Assembly (NCBI RefSeq): GCF_022539315.1
Contig: NC_066313.1
Span: 66,033,934-66,097,933 of the forward strand
DNA: 64,000 bases
Direction: 5' to 3'
Source of the DNA: Serinus canaria
Taxonomy: Eukaryota > Chordata > Aves > Passeriformes > Fringillidae
Shown in pieces: positions 1 through 12,400 of this stretch (position 1 is its first letter; the number at the start of each line of letters is the position of its first letter). The position numbers and the translations under genes are program-made. Below the pieces are notes generated by a model. That model saw only the letters and a list, made by a program, of their open reading frames with translations, did no database searches and was not told where the DNA came from.

Positions 1-3000
1 GTTTGTAAGCAAAAAAAGGAAAAAAGTCCCAGATTTTATTTCCTGTTTCTTCTTATATACTTCTTTTGCCTATTGTTTGAAAACAGCTGTAATTAGACTA
101 ACAGTCATTTTCCATTTTGCAAAGCAGAGACAGCTAGACTGTGTATCATGGAGCTGTTGCAACTCAGGAAGGCAACACTGAATGATTACATCAGATGAGC
201 TCCCAACAAATACCAAACTTGAACATTCGCTTTCAAAACATTATTTTCTTATATGAATGAAATGAAAATGAATGGAAGGAAAAGAAAAAGAAACCCAAAA
301 CATTTTGCAGGTAAAAAATCTGAATAACCTTGCTATGTTGGCATGCATACCCACCCTTCAGTTTGTGAGAGAGAGATGAAATAGCAGAGGCAGGCCCAGC
401 TACATCACTACTTTTGTAAATACGCTCACGAGAAGCAAGGCAGCAGGATGGAGTTTCTACAGTGGAAAACAGTTGCACAGAAGCAGCACAGATTCAATGG
501 AAAAGCAGCAAAGATAAAAACAAGCATTTCAAATGATATGCATCTTCTTTGTTATGCATTCTGAATTCAGTGTTTAGATTCCTACATTAGTTATAAATGA
601 CAGACAGTAGTTTGTAGTAGAATGGAGTAGATCAGCTTCCTTGATCTAAAAATGCTGCAATTTCAATCTTAGCTTCTGGGATCTAAAAATGTAATACATG
701 AGGGCTAGCCAATGGCATTTATGGTTTATTATAAAAACCAGCAGCGTCTAGTTTTGAACTGAACCCGGGTTTGAGATGTTAACATTTAATCTGTAAATTC
801 AGAAATTAATTATTTAGAACGTCAATATGGTCTTTCAGATGATCAATTTACACATTCTTTTGTGAAAATTAGAGAACATCTCATTTAGTTTTGGAGTCAT
901 GTTAATCACTGGAAAGAATGATTAAAAAAAATACATTAAACACACCAAAACTCTGTTTTCAAAAGTGATTGCACCTCAATAATGTAATGTTTTGAAAAAC
1001 GTCACTTATGTAATGTGGAGTTGCTCAATACAAGAAACATAACTAGCAGTAGATGAATGTCTACCAAACAGTACACAGATGGAAAAAAAACCTCTATCAG
1101 CTCTTAAAAGTAATTCTGATTTAAGAAAAATTCTGATGTCATCCAAGATAACTTCAGTAGAGTGTACTGACACCAAATCTGTTAGAAGTACAACTCCACA
1201 AAAATGAAACTTGGAGAGAAATAATTGGGACTTTTCATTTCATTCTATAATTTTTTTTCTGGTTTTAAGTCCCATTCCTTTGGGAAAAAAAGGTAAAATT
1301 CTTACTAAAATAATAATTGTAAAGAGAAAGTGTCTGTTAGAAGATACTGTTTTAGATACACCCTTTTGTACATATGGAGTAAGGTATTTGTACTGAAAAT
1401 AAATGATTTCAATTCCTACATTATTTAAGACATCTTTTTGTTCTGGTAATACATTTAGTAGCTTGTACACTCAACTCAACAAGTGTGCTGCCTTATGCAG
1501 GCTTGCAATACCTTCTGCTCATGCAATGAGCTATGGTTCTAGAAACTCTGCAAAGAGAAGGTGTTCATATATGTGAAGTAAGAATTTCATTCTCTAAAGA
1601 AAGAAACTAATCCTTAATTTCTCAACACTCTATTAACAGAGATTTAACACCAGTATTACCTACTTTTGATACCTACAACTGATTTGTTGGAGAGATCCAA
1701 TAACAACTATATAGCTTCTGAGCAACAGGATGTCATTCAGTCAATTTTTAAAGGTAAAAGGTAGGCAAACATTAGAAGCCCAAAACAGCAGTAGCAGCAG
1801 TTTAATTTCCTCAAACACTGCAATCAACGTATCTTTCTTCACCTCCTGAAAATGCCAAATGTCATACTAACAGCAGGACTAAGACTTTTTTTAGAAATTC
1901 TTTTGCCATGAATAAAAGAAAGCACAGAGGAAAAAAAAACTTGAATATTATAAAAGAAAAATGCATTTAGTATGGTTAAAGTAGGAGTATGAATTAAAGC
2001 AAAAGCTGAAATATGGTATAATGAGAAAAATATTAGCAATATTCTATACCAATGGTGGGGCTTGGAACACTAATACTTGAGCCACAAAAGTGTATTAACT
2101 GGAATAAGTGCCCCTGTGCTGGAAAGGTACATAAAAAAAAAAATTAAAGAATTCTAGGCTTTTCTAATTTGCAACTAAAACTTTTGACGAGGATGGCTTT
2201 GGATTGACCTGGCCATATGTATGTACCCTTGTCTATAGAACCTGAAAAGCCTAGGTTATGAGACCATTTAACTTAGCTCAAATTTTCAGGAATGATACCT
2301 TGGCAATATGCAGCCAAGGTATTATTATTTTTAATTTTTAAATTATGAAAAAACAGTTAGACCAGTTGTCATTGGTTTAACTGATGATTAAGTCACACAT
2401 AAAACAGATCACCACGCCTTGTTGAGAAGATTCTCTCCCCTCATTTTACTGAAACACTACCAAGAAGCACATCTTATGTGCTCCATATGTGTGCTGTCTT
2501 TTGTGCCCCCTCTACAGTTTTAGAAAATGCAGAGAGAAGCACTGTGGTTCTAAATGCAATTTCACCAGCACATAGATGGGAAAGGAACAAAACCAAAAAG
2601 AAACTGATCACACAATACTGAAAGGATGTATCGAACTCCTGACAAGAATGGCAGGAGCTGATGATGGATGGTTGGACTGCAGCTCTGCAGCACAGACTGG
2701 AAAGGAAGCAGCCTGACAGGACACTGTATTGAATAACAGCTCAACACTGCAGCTTCAGCCTGGACAGGAAGCAGTACCTGAAGCAAGCTGCCAGTGCTGC
2801 ACTGGAGGGAGGTTAACATATCAGAAGTCACGGGGGGTCCAAAGCTTTTTAGCCCAGAAACCCATTCCTCATTTGCACAATCAATTCAGGTGTGAGGAAA
2901 CATGGCATAAAGGTCTAACACTGGTGACTGCAAAGTCTCACACTTCTCTCCTTAACTTCAGAGCTCAACAGCCAACCATCAAATTTTGGTAACTGATGCT

Positions 3001-6000
3001 GGGCAACATGCCAAGATCCTTCTACCCACACTGGCCACACCAAAGGAGATTTATGACCTAGCACATACTGCTGAAGCTGGAGAAACAAGATCTTCCATGA
3101 CCCTCTAGACTTTCTTACTTCTCCTACACACAGAACTCAACAGAAATTTGAGTCTTTTATGCTTTTAACAAAGTTGATTGACAGATAAATCAAGCAACCA
3201 GTAATAATCTAGTGGGCATGGGTGTTTGCAGTCCCAAGCAAATCTGTTACTGATGATCTTCTCAGAAGTAAGCACAAGTAGGCTGCAGCAATTACAGCCT
3301 GTTTTCCTCAAATATGCAAGCAAGAAACATATATAAACTTGTGATTTTAATGGGAAAAAAAATCTTGCTAAGGCTCCAAGTCAATATAGATGTTTGTGTA
3401 CTCCAAGGTAGGTTTTGCTAGCTCTTCCACCTTTTCTGAACTTTTAGTTGCACATAAGACTGACAAAGAATTAAAATAAATGGCAAGAGTACCCTCATTT
3501 TGTCTGTTCCTGTGAAAACGAAAACAATCTCTAGTATAACTATGTCTGAAAAGTAGCAAAGGAATTAAGCAGGACAGAACAATCAGTGCTGCTAGATTTC
3601 TAGCAAGTAACACAAAACTGAGTAACAGTTTCCCTTTTGTTTTTTCTAATATCTCCTCTGCAACAAATTCCTTGGTATAACACAGAGTGCCGTTGTAACT
3701 CATGATGTGAAAGGAGTAACAGAGGCACTTTTTATTTCTTCAAGCATTATATCTAAGGAGCTGACTGTTCTAAACTGAAGTATTTCTGAAAAAAATAACC
3801 AGACACTGTGTTGGAGGATAAAAGCTTGTGACAAGTCCTTTCTTTCTTTCTTCAGTGAATTTGCAAACCAATCCTCAAGGACAGAAATATCTCCTAAAAA
3901 ACCAGCTTCCTACAAACACTTCTAAGGAGAACTATAATCTGTCACCAGCACAAAGTATGTTTATATCAGATCAAGATTTTTTTTCCTATTATAAAAATCT
4001 ACATAAAGGAAATAATTCTAGAGGGCATTCAGCAGGATCCTAGCTTTCCTCAGAATTATGCCAAACCAAATTTCTCCCCAGGGATAGAGATATTTGAGGA
4101 AGAACAGAAAATGTAAACAGTAGATTGAACTATTTAGGCTGACTTGCAATCAAGATTGGCATTTAGTATATAACATCTGCAGACAGGAAAATCTAGGCTG
4201 GCACAACTTCTTTCAACTACTAGACTATCATTAGTCTATTTAATAAAACAGTATACTGACTATAAGCACTCATTTCAATTTTAAAATCTAACTTTACTGC
4301 AGGAAGCACTTAAGGATGGAGCACATAATTAGAAACTAAAACTAAGCATGTCTAGGGCAAAAATTCAATTGACTTGATATGGACTCAAGATATGTTGTTT
4401 AGTGGATTTGACTTTTAATTACATGTTTGGTAACAGGAGGCTATAAAGTGATTTAGAAGTAATTAATTAAAATTGCATACTTAAAATGAGTTTCTGTTAC
4501 AGTTCTAGCATAATTGCATAGAACTATAAAATTAACTGGTATATTGACACAGTCTTACAGGCATCCCTGACTATATGCTGAATTTGGATGAACTTGCAAA
4601 TGGAGGATGAACAAGTTTGCAAAAGTCTAAGGAAATTTAAACAAGAAATCTCCCATGTTATTCTAAACATTTTGTGAAAACAAAAATGTTAATATTTCTC
4701 TCCTTTATGAATAATTTACTTTATCTGCATCAAACCTGACACTGGATAATAAACTGCTTAAAAAAAAGTCTTTGTATCAAATCACAGTCAGTGACCAATA
4801 CACCAGTTCAGGCTGACAATTTTTCTCCTTCTGGAAGGGCAAATCACCAAATTGGCTGAGACCTTGTACTAAGCTAAGATCCCAGATCAGAAACAAATTC
4901 AAAAAAATTTTCCAGTTACATCATTTTTTTATTTGGTAGACCACCAGTGCTCCTCCCCTGCCTGACAAAAAAAGGCTTCCATTTGAATTGGATCCTTATT
5001 AAAAAACCAAACATGGATGTACCTTACTGAATACAGTTTATCTATGCATCTTGGACAGAGAATCCATTGAGCAAGATCTTGTTGGGAAGTCAAAAATGAT
5101 GATTTTGTTTTCATACAATATAGGTCTAAATGCTAAAGGACAAATCAGCTGAAATTTGAAATAAGACAATTAGGGTTACTTTTGATGCAAAGCTGAGTAA
5201 CTGATTTCACTTCTCTGAATAATAAAAAAGAAAACCTAAGTGATAGGAAAGAATTTGACAAATTCTCAGTAAGGGTGTGCTGATGCCACTGGCAGTCAGC
5301 TGATTTATCTGAGTAGAGTTTGGAATATTCTGCTTTCAGGATGCTGGTGTAAGTCCAGCAGAACTACAGAAGGTCACAGTCAAAAGATTTCTGACAATCC
5401 TTGTAAAAGCAGATTAGAAATCTTTATCTCTCACATGAAGGACTTCACTGTCACTTCAATAAGCTGAGCTGGAGAGATGCAGGACTCCATATATACAGAC
5501 ACTGAACTGAGTGACAGGGTCCCACAAGAAAGAGCTGAGGCACCTCAGAGAGACAATTTGTGGGAGACAGGCATAAAAGAAGTATTCCTGTGACCTGACC
5601 TGTTCTGCATGTATGAGAGAATTTAGTGCAGTATCAGCTATCCATCATGAAGGCTGAGCTTTTAGTTTGCATTAATCAAAACAGTTTCCTGTCCTCCCAT
5701 CAGCAACCAGGTTAGCTGGTATTCACTTCAATAAGCAAACTTTCTTTATCATGCCAATCCTGTGAGCACCCAACAGAAAACTAACAAAACATTTATGAGT
5801 AGTGTCAAGTTATTCCCACTGTCCTGCTACATCCCTAAAGTTAGGAGCAATGACAAAAAATAGAAATTTAGGGAATAAGAGAAGTTAATACCTATGTACT
5901 TACTGCAGTGCATTTTTAATGTGAAAGGAATTATCAATTATTATTATTTTGTACTATATGAAATATTTACCTTATTTATAAACCAGAGTTGCATAAAATA

Positions 6001-6257
6001 TTGGAAATGCACTTTCATGACTTGTCTACGGTGAAGAACACATACAAACCCAAAATACTGTCAATATAAAAATCCAAGTTGAACAAGTATACTTCTTTGG
6101 GAGCATTACCTCACATGCTTCTGAATCATGAAAAACTTAAAAAAACAAAACCAGAAAGGTGCACTGTGGGATGATTAGTAGCTGGTAAGCAACTGAGAAC
6201 AGCAATGTCAAAGCTGCAGAAACGGACTGATGAGGCAGGTAAGGCTGACAAACTTAC
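1..6257 (-). other. Partial MYCBP2 intron downstream of e36
   Basis: At least 6,257 nt beginning GTAAGT. I looked for the expected next exon (start of the DRGNIS-type Ser-rich region) and did not find it, so it should lie beyond the window start. The part at about 2550-2830 is richer in G+C but unrecognised. No other gene or repeat family identified. Confidence 0.75.
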
Positions 6258-6419
6258 TCTGAAGCTGTGGCTGAGGCTGCTGGAAGGAAAGGGGCTGTCC
6301 GAACACAAATGGACTGTGGACAAGGGAAGAGGGAGCTTTTGCAGCTTGATCAAAGATGGAAGGAGCTGGGAGATTTGGCCGTGACTGAATGGAATTCAGT
6401 ATGGCACTCAGTTGGTCAC
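6258..6419 (-). CDS. MYCBP2: MYCBP2 e36: Pro/Gln-rich probable cassette exon
   Basis: 162 nt, phase 1 to 1 (symmetric, 54 codons). Encodes [40 protein letters not shown] and [14 protein letters not shown] plus one base. Acceptor actacag, donor AGA|GTAAGT. The human reference protein as I recall it passes from GLGNSKG straight to DRGNIS, so this exon is probably skipped in some isoforms; G|GT and A|GT joins into the next exon both keep the frame. It is the last coding exon I can find in the window. Confidence 0.88.
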
Positions 6420-9400
6420 CTGTAGTGGGCAAAACAGTCAAAACTACAACCTGTTACCTGTCATTCTCTAGAAAGGCAGAGTAAAATGGTACTCAAAGTT
6501 TCAATGATGATAATAGAGAAAGCTCATACATCTCATTTAGCCACATACAACCCTGGTTGTGGCTAAACATAAAAATCTCACTCCGTGCACGGCAATAAAA
6601 TTACTGGTTTTTAAGGCTCATGGATATTTTACTGCAATTATTTTAAACATTTCAAAATAGAGAATTATATTTGCCTTGCTAAAAAATGAAGAGCAGCCAA
6701 AGAAAAAACCAAATCCCTAGCATTTACAGTAATACACACATGCAACAGTACATGCAGAAAAAACATTAGAAAAACTGATGAGAAGGGAAAGCTAACATGT
6801 AATTAGGCTTTGGCAAATGTATTTCTGTGCCAATGCTTTGGTAAATATTTGCTCATTTTTGCAAATATTTTTAAAACTATTCTGTTATGCTGTTTTTTGT
6901 GGTCAGATTGAAGGTAATTTAAAAAAATCTGTAAGTACCACTTAAGAACTGGAACTGGTTTTCTGAAGAATTACCTACATTTGCTGTGAGGCAAATGAAG
7001 GCCTTCAGCAAACTAGCATGTTAAAATCAAAGAGCTTTCATTTCTGAATGCCAATTTCAAAGAACTCTATGTGAGCATTAGAAATACATGACGCCTCAGT
7101 AAGAAGGTCACACCATGTTGTAACTGGAAGTATACTTAGTAATATGAGGTAGGAGACACCTGAGATTCTCTCAAATTCTTGATTTGAACCATCACCACAC
7201 AAATCCTAGCAATGTCTCTTTATTCTGCACATTCCTATAATTTTGACAGCGTTGTAGAAAATCTAGTAAAGAATTTTAGCAGCTAACACAGAATTTACAA
7301 CATTTTCAGATTGTTATCAATTATCTTTTTAAGAAATTAGAGAAATACCAGCAGATAAATCAAACCCAGTGTTACCCAAGAACTGATTAGGTAAATTTAT
7401 TTTCTTGATATTTTGAGTTAAAAATTAAGATGACAAAATACCAGAAAATAGCTCAAATGCCCTTCTAAATCATCACCTACAAGAAACAATGAATCAATTT
7501 TATTTCACTATTTTGGAAGCAGCATACCGAAAACCTACTGGAATCTGTACTTCAGCATCAATCATTCCTACCTTAAAAACCTAGAAGTGATTGAACAACC
7601 TGCTCTAGGGGGGGTTTGGACCTAGGTGATCTGTAAGATCTCTTCCAACCTCAGCCATTCTGTGATTTACATTTCTGACAAACTATTATTCTTAAATGTA
7701 ATGTGCCTAATTCCTAAAATGACAAACTATTTTAAAGGGAAGAATATCTGAGAAGTTGACAATCATCTGCTCACAATAATCAAAGATGGAGGTGGGTAGG
7801 GCCAATCATGAGGAATATTGAAAACTTGCCTGTAACATAGAAAGCTTGAAGAGAGAAGACAAAGCTCAACCAAACAGATTCTTTGGGGAAATCAAGTCTT
7901 CTTTCTTGCAGGCAATACTGTAAACCTAAAATTAATAGTTTTACAGTAGGAAACTCTGTTACCTACTGTAGAACTACACACCTATTGTGGGGATCTTTAC
8001 ATTTGATCTGTTATTTTAAAACACTCTTGGATGGGACTGAATTTTCATCAAAACCAGGGCAATAGAAGTACTTTTAACAAACAAGCCCCTCCAAAGAAGT
8101 GCTTCCTTCACAAATTCCCCTGAGAGATTGTGCCTGTGCCTTCCATTTTTTATTTCTCACAAAACTCAGAGCTTCTTAGATCTGAGAATACAGAAAGACT
8201 GCACACAAAGTAATGGTACAGCTGAAGAATACTATTTTTGGGAAAGTAAGACCATTATTCTTTCAATATAGTTGCTAACAACTCTTGGGCAATTCAAAAG
8301 GAAATACAGTACACAGACTGAAGTCACGTAGCTGAGCTATTCATTCACACTGAATATCAGAGCTTGAGAGTATCTTGAGAAATTAATGCATACAAAATAG
8401 GAGGGAATTCAACGCCAGGAGTAGCTTCCAAATGTTTTGTAACTGTATTATCCCAAAGGAACACCTCTGAACTGCTTAAAATGTAGTAAAGAGAACCACA
8501 ATGTCTTTAGAAATCAGGATGCCTGTAAATATAGCATATTAATCTCTAAGATTTTATCTTTGGACAACACAGAAGAAAAAAATTGTTGTCTTAATACATT
8601 TCTGCAGAAAAAAGAACAGATAATGTTTCTGCATAATTACACAATTGACATTGAGAGACAAGCTGTAATACTGCCTCACATCTTAAATAATTCCATTTTT
8701 GTGATTCCACCATCACTCTGAAATGAGTATGGATGAACTGGGAAAAGAAGGTTCAAAATGCTCTATAAAACAAAAGGAAAATGCTTCAACTTATGCAGCC
8801 TTTGTCCAAAAAAGAGGGTTTACTATAACAATGCATAGAAAAGTATGAGCCACTCTCTACACAGTAAACCACTGTGAAATGATATAGAACTATTTCATGT
8901 TGTGACACTAACAGAATAGACTATTAGGAATAATTATTTTTCTCATCTTCTCTCCTTTAAAGTAAGTTTTAAAGTGTTTTATTTAGGATACCATGAAGAA
9001 ATATATGCTGGTGCTAAAAAAACACATAGAACACCTTAGGCCCCTATTTGTAGTGGCATAGGCTAAAGCAAGGTAACAATACAATGACAGAGCTCCATGT
9101 TTCAGGAATATTCCTCAAGAACCTCACAGAAAGTCCCTTCTGTATTATTAAATCTGCTAGAACTAACAAAGAAATGAACAGAAGGCATGCAGATTGAGTT
9201 TATTTTGATGGCTTTTATATATGTATTTAGATCTTGCCAACAAAATAAACCATGATTAAAAGAAACAATTGTTTTATATCAGTAAAAGAAACTAGACTTT
9301 ATTTATTTCCCAGCAGTTGTAACTGGTATCCAGATGATTGAAAGGCAACTTCAGTTTTACAACTTCTTTTCTTAATTTCACAACAAATTTTAAATGGCAT

Positions 9401-12400
9401 GTTTTATCTTGTTAACTCACTAAAGGCATTTAAAAATTATGAAGAAAGATGACAAATGTTTCTGGACTTCTAAAAACATGTGCTTTCTAAATTAAATAGT
9501 TTTCTAATCTTGTTTTACATGCATTTTTCATTTCAGCATTTCAGTTCTGTGTCTAGCACTGCAGAAATCCAAAATTAACTTCCAAATCTCTGTTGATTCT
9601 TTTTATGCACACTACTTAGACTGAGTGAAACTAAAGCAGAGAAAAGAGCAGTTGTAACACTTTGCAATTCATTATACTATTGCTTTGGAGAAGACCTGTG
9701 GTGCCTCAAAAAGCAGAAAATGAGTAATAAAATACAGCTATTAAAAATATGAGTGCAAAAACATACCTTTGTTATTTCCAAGGCCATAATCAAACCCTTG
9801 TCCATTACTACAGCTTGTCCCCTTACTGAAAGCTTGTATTGAAAAAGGACTTGGGGGAGGAGTCTGCACATTTTGATCTAGAAGGACTTGCTCTGTAAAA
9901 AAACCACATCACTTTGGGGTTAGACCTCTGAGTAAAGGATTTCCACTAGAAAGATGAGTCACAAAGCAAAAGGTGATATTTATTTCCACCGATAGCACTC
10001 TTCCCCTCGACTAAATTCTCTTCAAAAAAACCCACACCTGCTCTTCAGAACTCATGCTCTAAAAATAATAAGACAGACGACTTAATACTATGTTGACTGT
10101 TTTTAGTTTGACTGAGTTTTTGCCAGCTATGCCACTATTTGATACATGTTTTTCTCCAGTAACATCATTCAGTGTTTATTCTTTGGACAGCAATTGTTAA
10201 AATCCCTTTGACAAAGCAAGGTGGAGAAAGGATGGTTTTCAGAGTGACAAACGCAGGGCCAATAAGCATTTAATTGTGGCTCCCCCTGACAGTTCATGCA
10301 ACACAAGACATTTCTTCCTGACAAATTTATTTGTATCTGAAAATGAGTACTATAATTCTACTTTCTGTATGACACTAAAGCAACCTCCAACCCAAACCAA
10401 CCTGGAGTATTTAATAACATCCAAAATTACAGCAGAATTAAAATAAATGAGACAGAATCCACTTGACTATTTAGATTTACAGAGAAATTACTGACTTAAC
10501 ATGGTCAAAAGTACCATTCCAACTGACAATATTTATGAAAGTATTCAGAAGAAATATCCCAAATGCAGGTTTGAAAGCTTGAGCTGGCACCTTGAAATTT
10601 TTTTTTCTTGTCAGTGTACTACAATTAACAAGGATAAAATAAAAAAAAAAATCACAACTTTTTACAAAGTAATTTTTAAAAAACTGCTTTTCAGGACAAA
10701 ACTGCATTTCAGAGTACAAACTCTAGATAACTTATTCAAGTTAAAAACAATTTTTGAGGGAGAAAGCTAGAAATTTAATTAGAGGCTACTCTAAATCTTG
10801 CTGTAGTACTTTAACTGGATACCTGGCTACAGACCTACCTATTCAGACTTCTACCTTGTCTCTGACAGAAACCCTACTCATTATGGGAATTTAATTTTAT
10901 TAAATAATGAAAATTGAATGTATTGTAAAAGATGGTGCTATTCATGGGTTAAAAAAATGGACGTTTGCAAATCTAGCTAGAGCTCCTGCAGATCTTTATT
11001 ATTTCCCTCCACCAAAAGCATTGAAACTGATGATAAATTATTTTGTACTGATTTCAGTGCAAATAAAAACAATCAGTTTAAAATAACCTTCAGATATGGC
11101 TTGAGTGCATGAAGTTTTACATGGCACTGAGGGGGACTAGGAACCTAGAACAGGTTGAAAAATCTCAATAATTGCACTAGTAACTGCTTAAACTGCTTTA
11201 GCTAAGTGCACAGGAGACATCCATCTTCACCCTACCTGTAAAAAAGAGACTAATCTAGAAAAGATTAACAACTGGTATATTGAGGGATGGGATTCATATC
11301 AGAAAGTTTCCAAGATGGAATTTCTATGAGCTGTATTGCAGAAATGCCACCACAGAGTTTTGTCCACAGAGCCTGGAGCTTGCATTTGTTAGCCCGTGAG
11401 AGCAATGCTATATTCCAAGATGTCCTCCAGTAACAGTGCCTAAGCATCAAGAATCTGAAGACACTTTCAAACAAGCTCCTTTTTAAAGTATTCCTGTTTT
11501 GCCAATTCTTTCTCAGAGCACACACATACTTTGAGAAATTTAAGACAATATGAAATGAGAAGTTAAATACTGAAGATGAAAAACTACTTAAAATGCAAAA
11601 TACTGTCAAGTTACTTAAATGTATTTCTCAAAATAAGCACTCTGGAATGGAAAATTTGTACCCTGCTTAATGTATTAGTTTCATTCTACTGGAAAGGCAA
11701 ACAACCCTCTATAAAAATAGAAAATAATGAATTTATCAACCTTATTATTGAATAGCTGTGCTTTCAACAACAAGGTACTGTTCCAATTCACGATTATTTA
11801 GTTTATGGGATCTACTTGGGCTCTTTGAGCAGCTCACAACTTGACATTATCAGACACAACTAAAATTAGAAAAGCTATGACTTCTAAAGGAATGCTTGAA
11901 GTATTACATAAACATTTATATATTTAATGAAAAACTCTTTGCTATTTCCCTTCTTTGCAGAAGGTTTTACACCTGAAAGTCAAGCTGCAACAGTCTACAG
12001 AAAATACTTATGTATTAGCAAGGAATTGCTTTGTTCTAATACAGTAATGTGATGATAACTGTTAGAGTATCTATGTGTGAAATGAATTTCAGCAGCAAAT
12101 GTGGAAACCAGAAAAATGGTGAAGAGTCTGTTAAAATGAACAAATAAGAGGCTGACAATAAGTGTGACCTAAAACCACAAGCAGAATATGACTGCTGAGG
12201 TCAAAGCTTTTCATAAAGATACTTTTTGGAAAACAGATGCATAAAAATTAACCCCAGAGCTAAAAGAAAAAAGATGGTTAAAATTATTGCCCATAACCAT
12301 AACTGGTACAGAAGAAATAATATAGAAATATTTTTACTATTTTTTTAGAAAATCATTTAAAGAATGTTTATAAACAACTTGTAAGTCTGACCATGCAATG

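Larger units (their letters stand above)
6420..9766 (-). other. MYCBP2 intron e35-e36 with LINE tail and UGCAUG sites
   Basis: 3,347 nt, GT-AG. Holds a CR1 LINE 3' end (7588-7668), four minus-strand TGCATG hexamers (9518-9523, 9186-9191, 6751-6756, 6739-6744) and a 10-bp hairpin (6536-6567). Confidence 0.85.

Noticed and set aside
10380..10415. Possible second CR1 fragment (cctccaacccaaacc)
   Set aside because: Only about 15-20 matching bases and no adjoining CR1 sequence.
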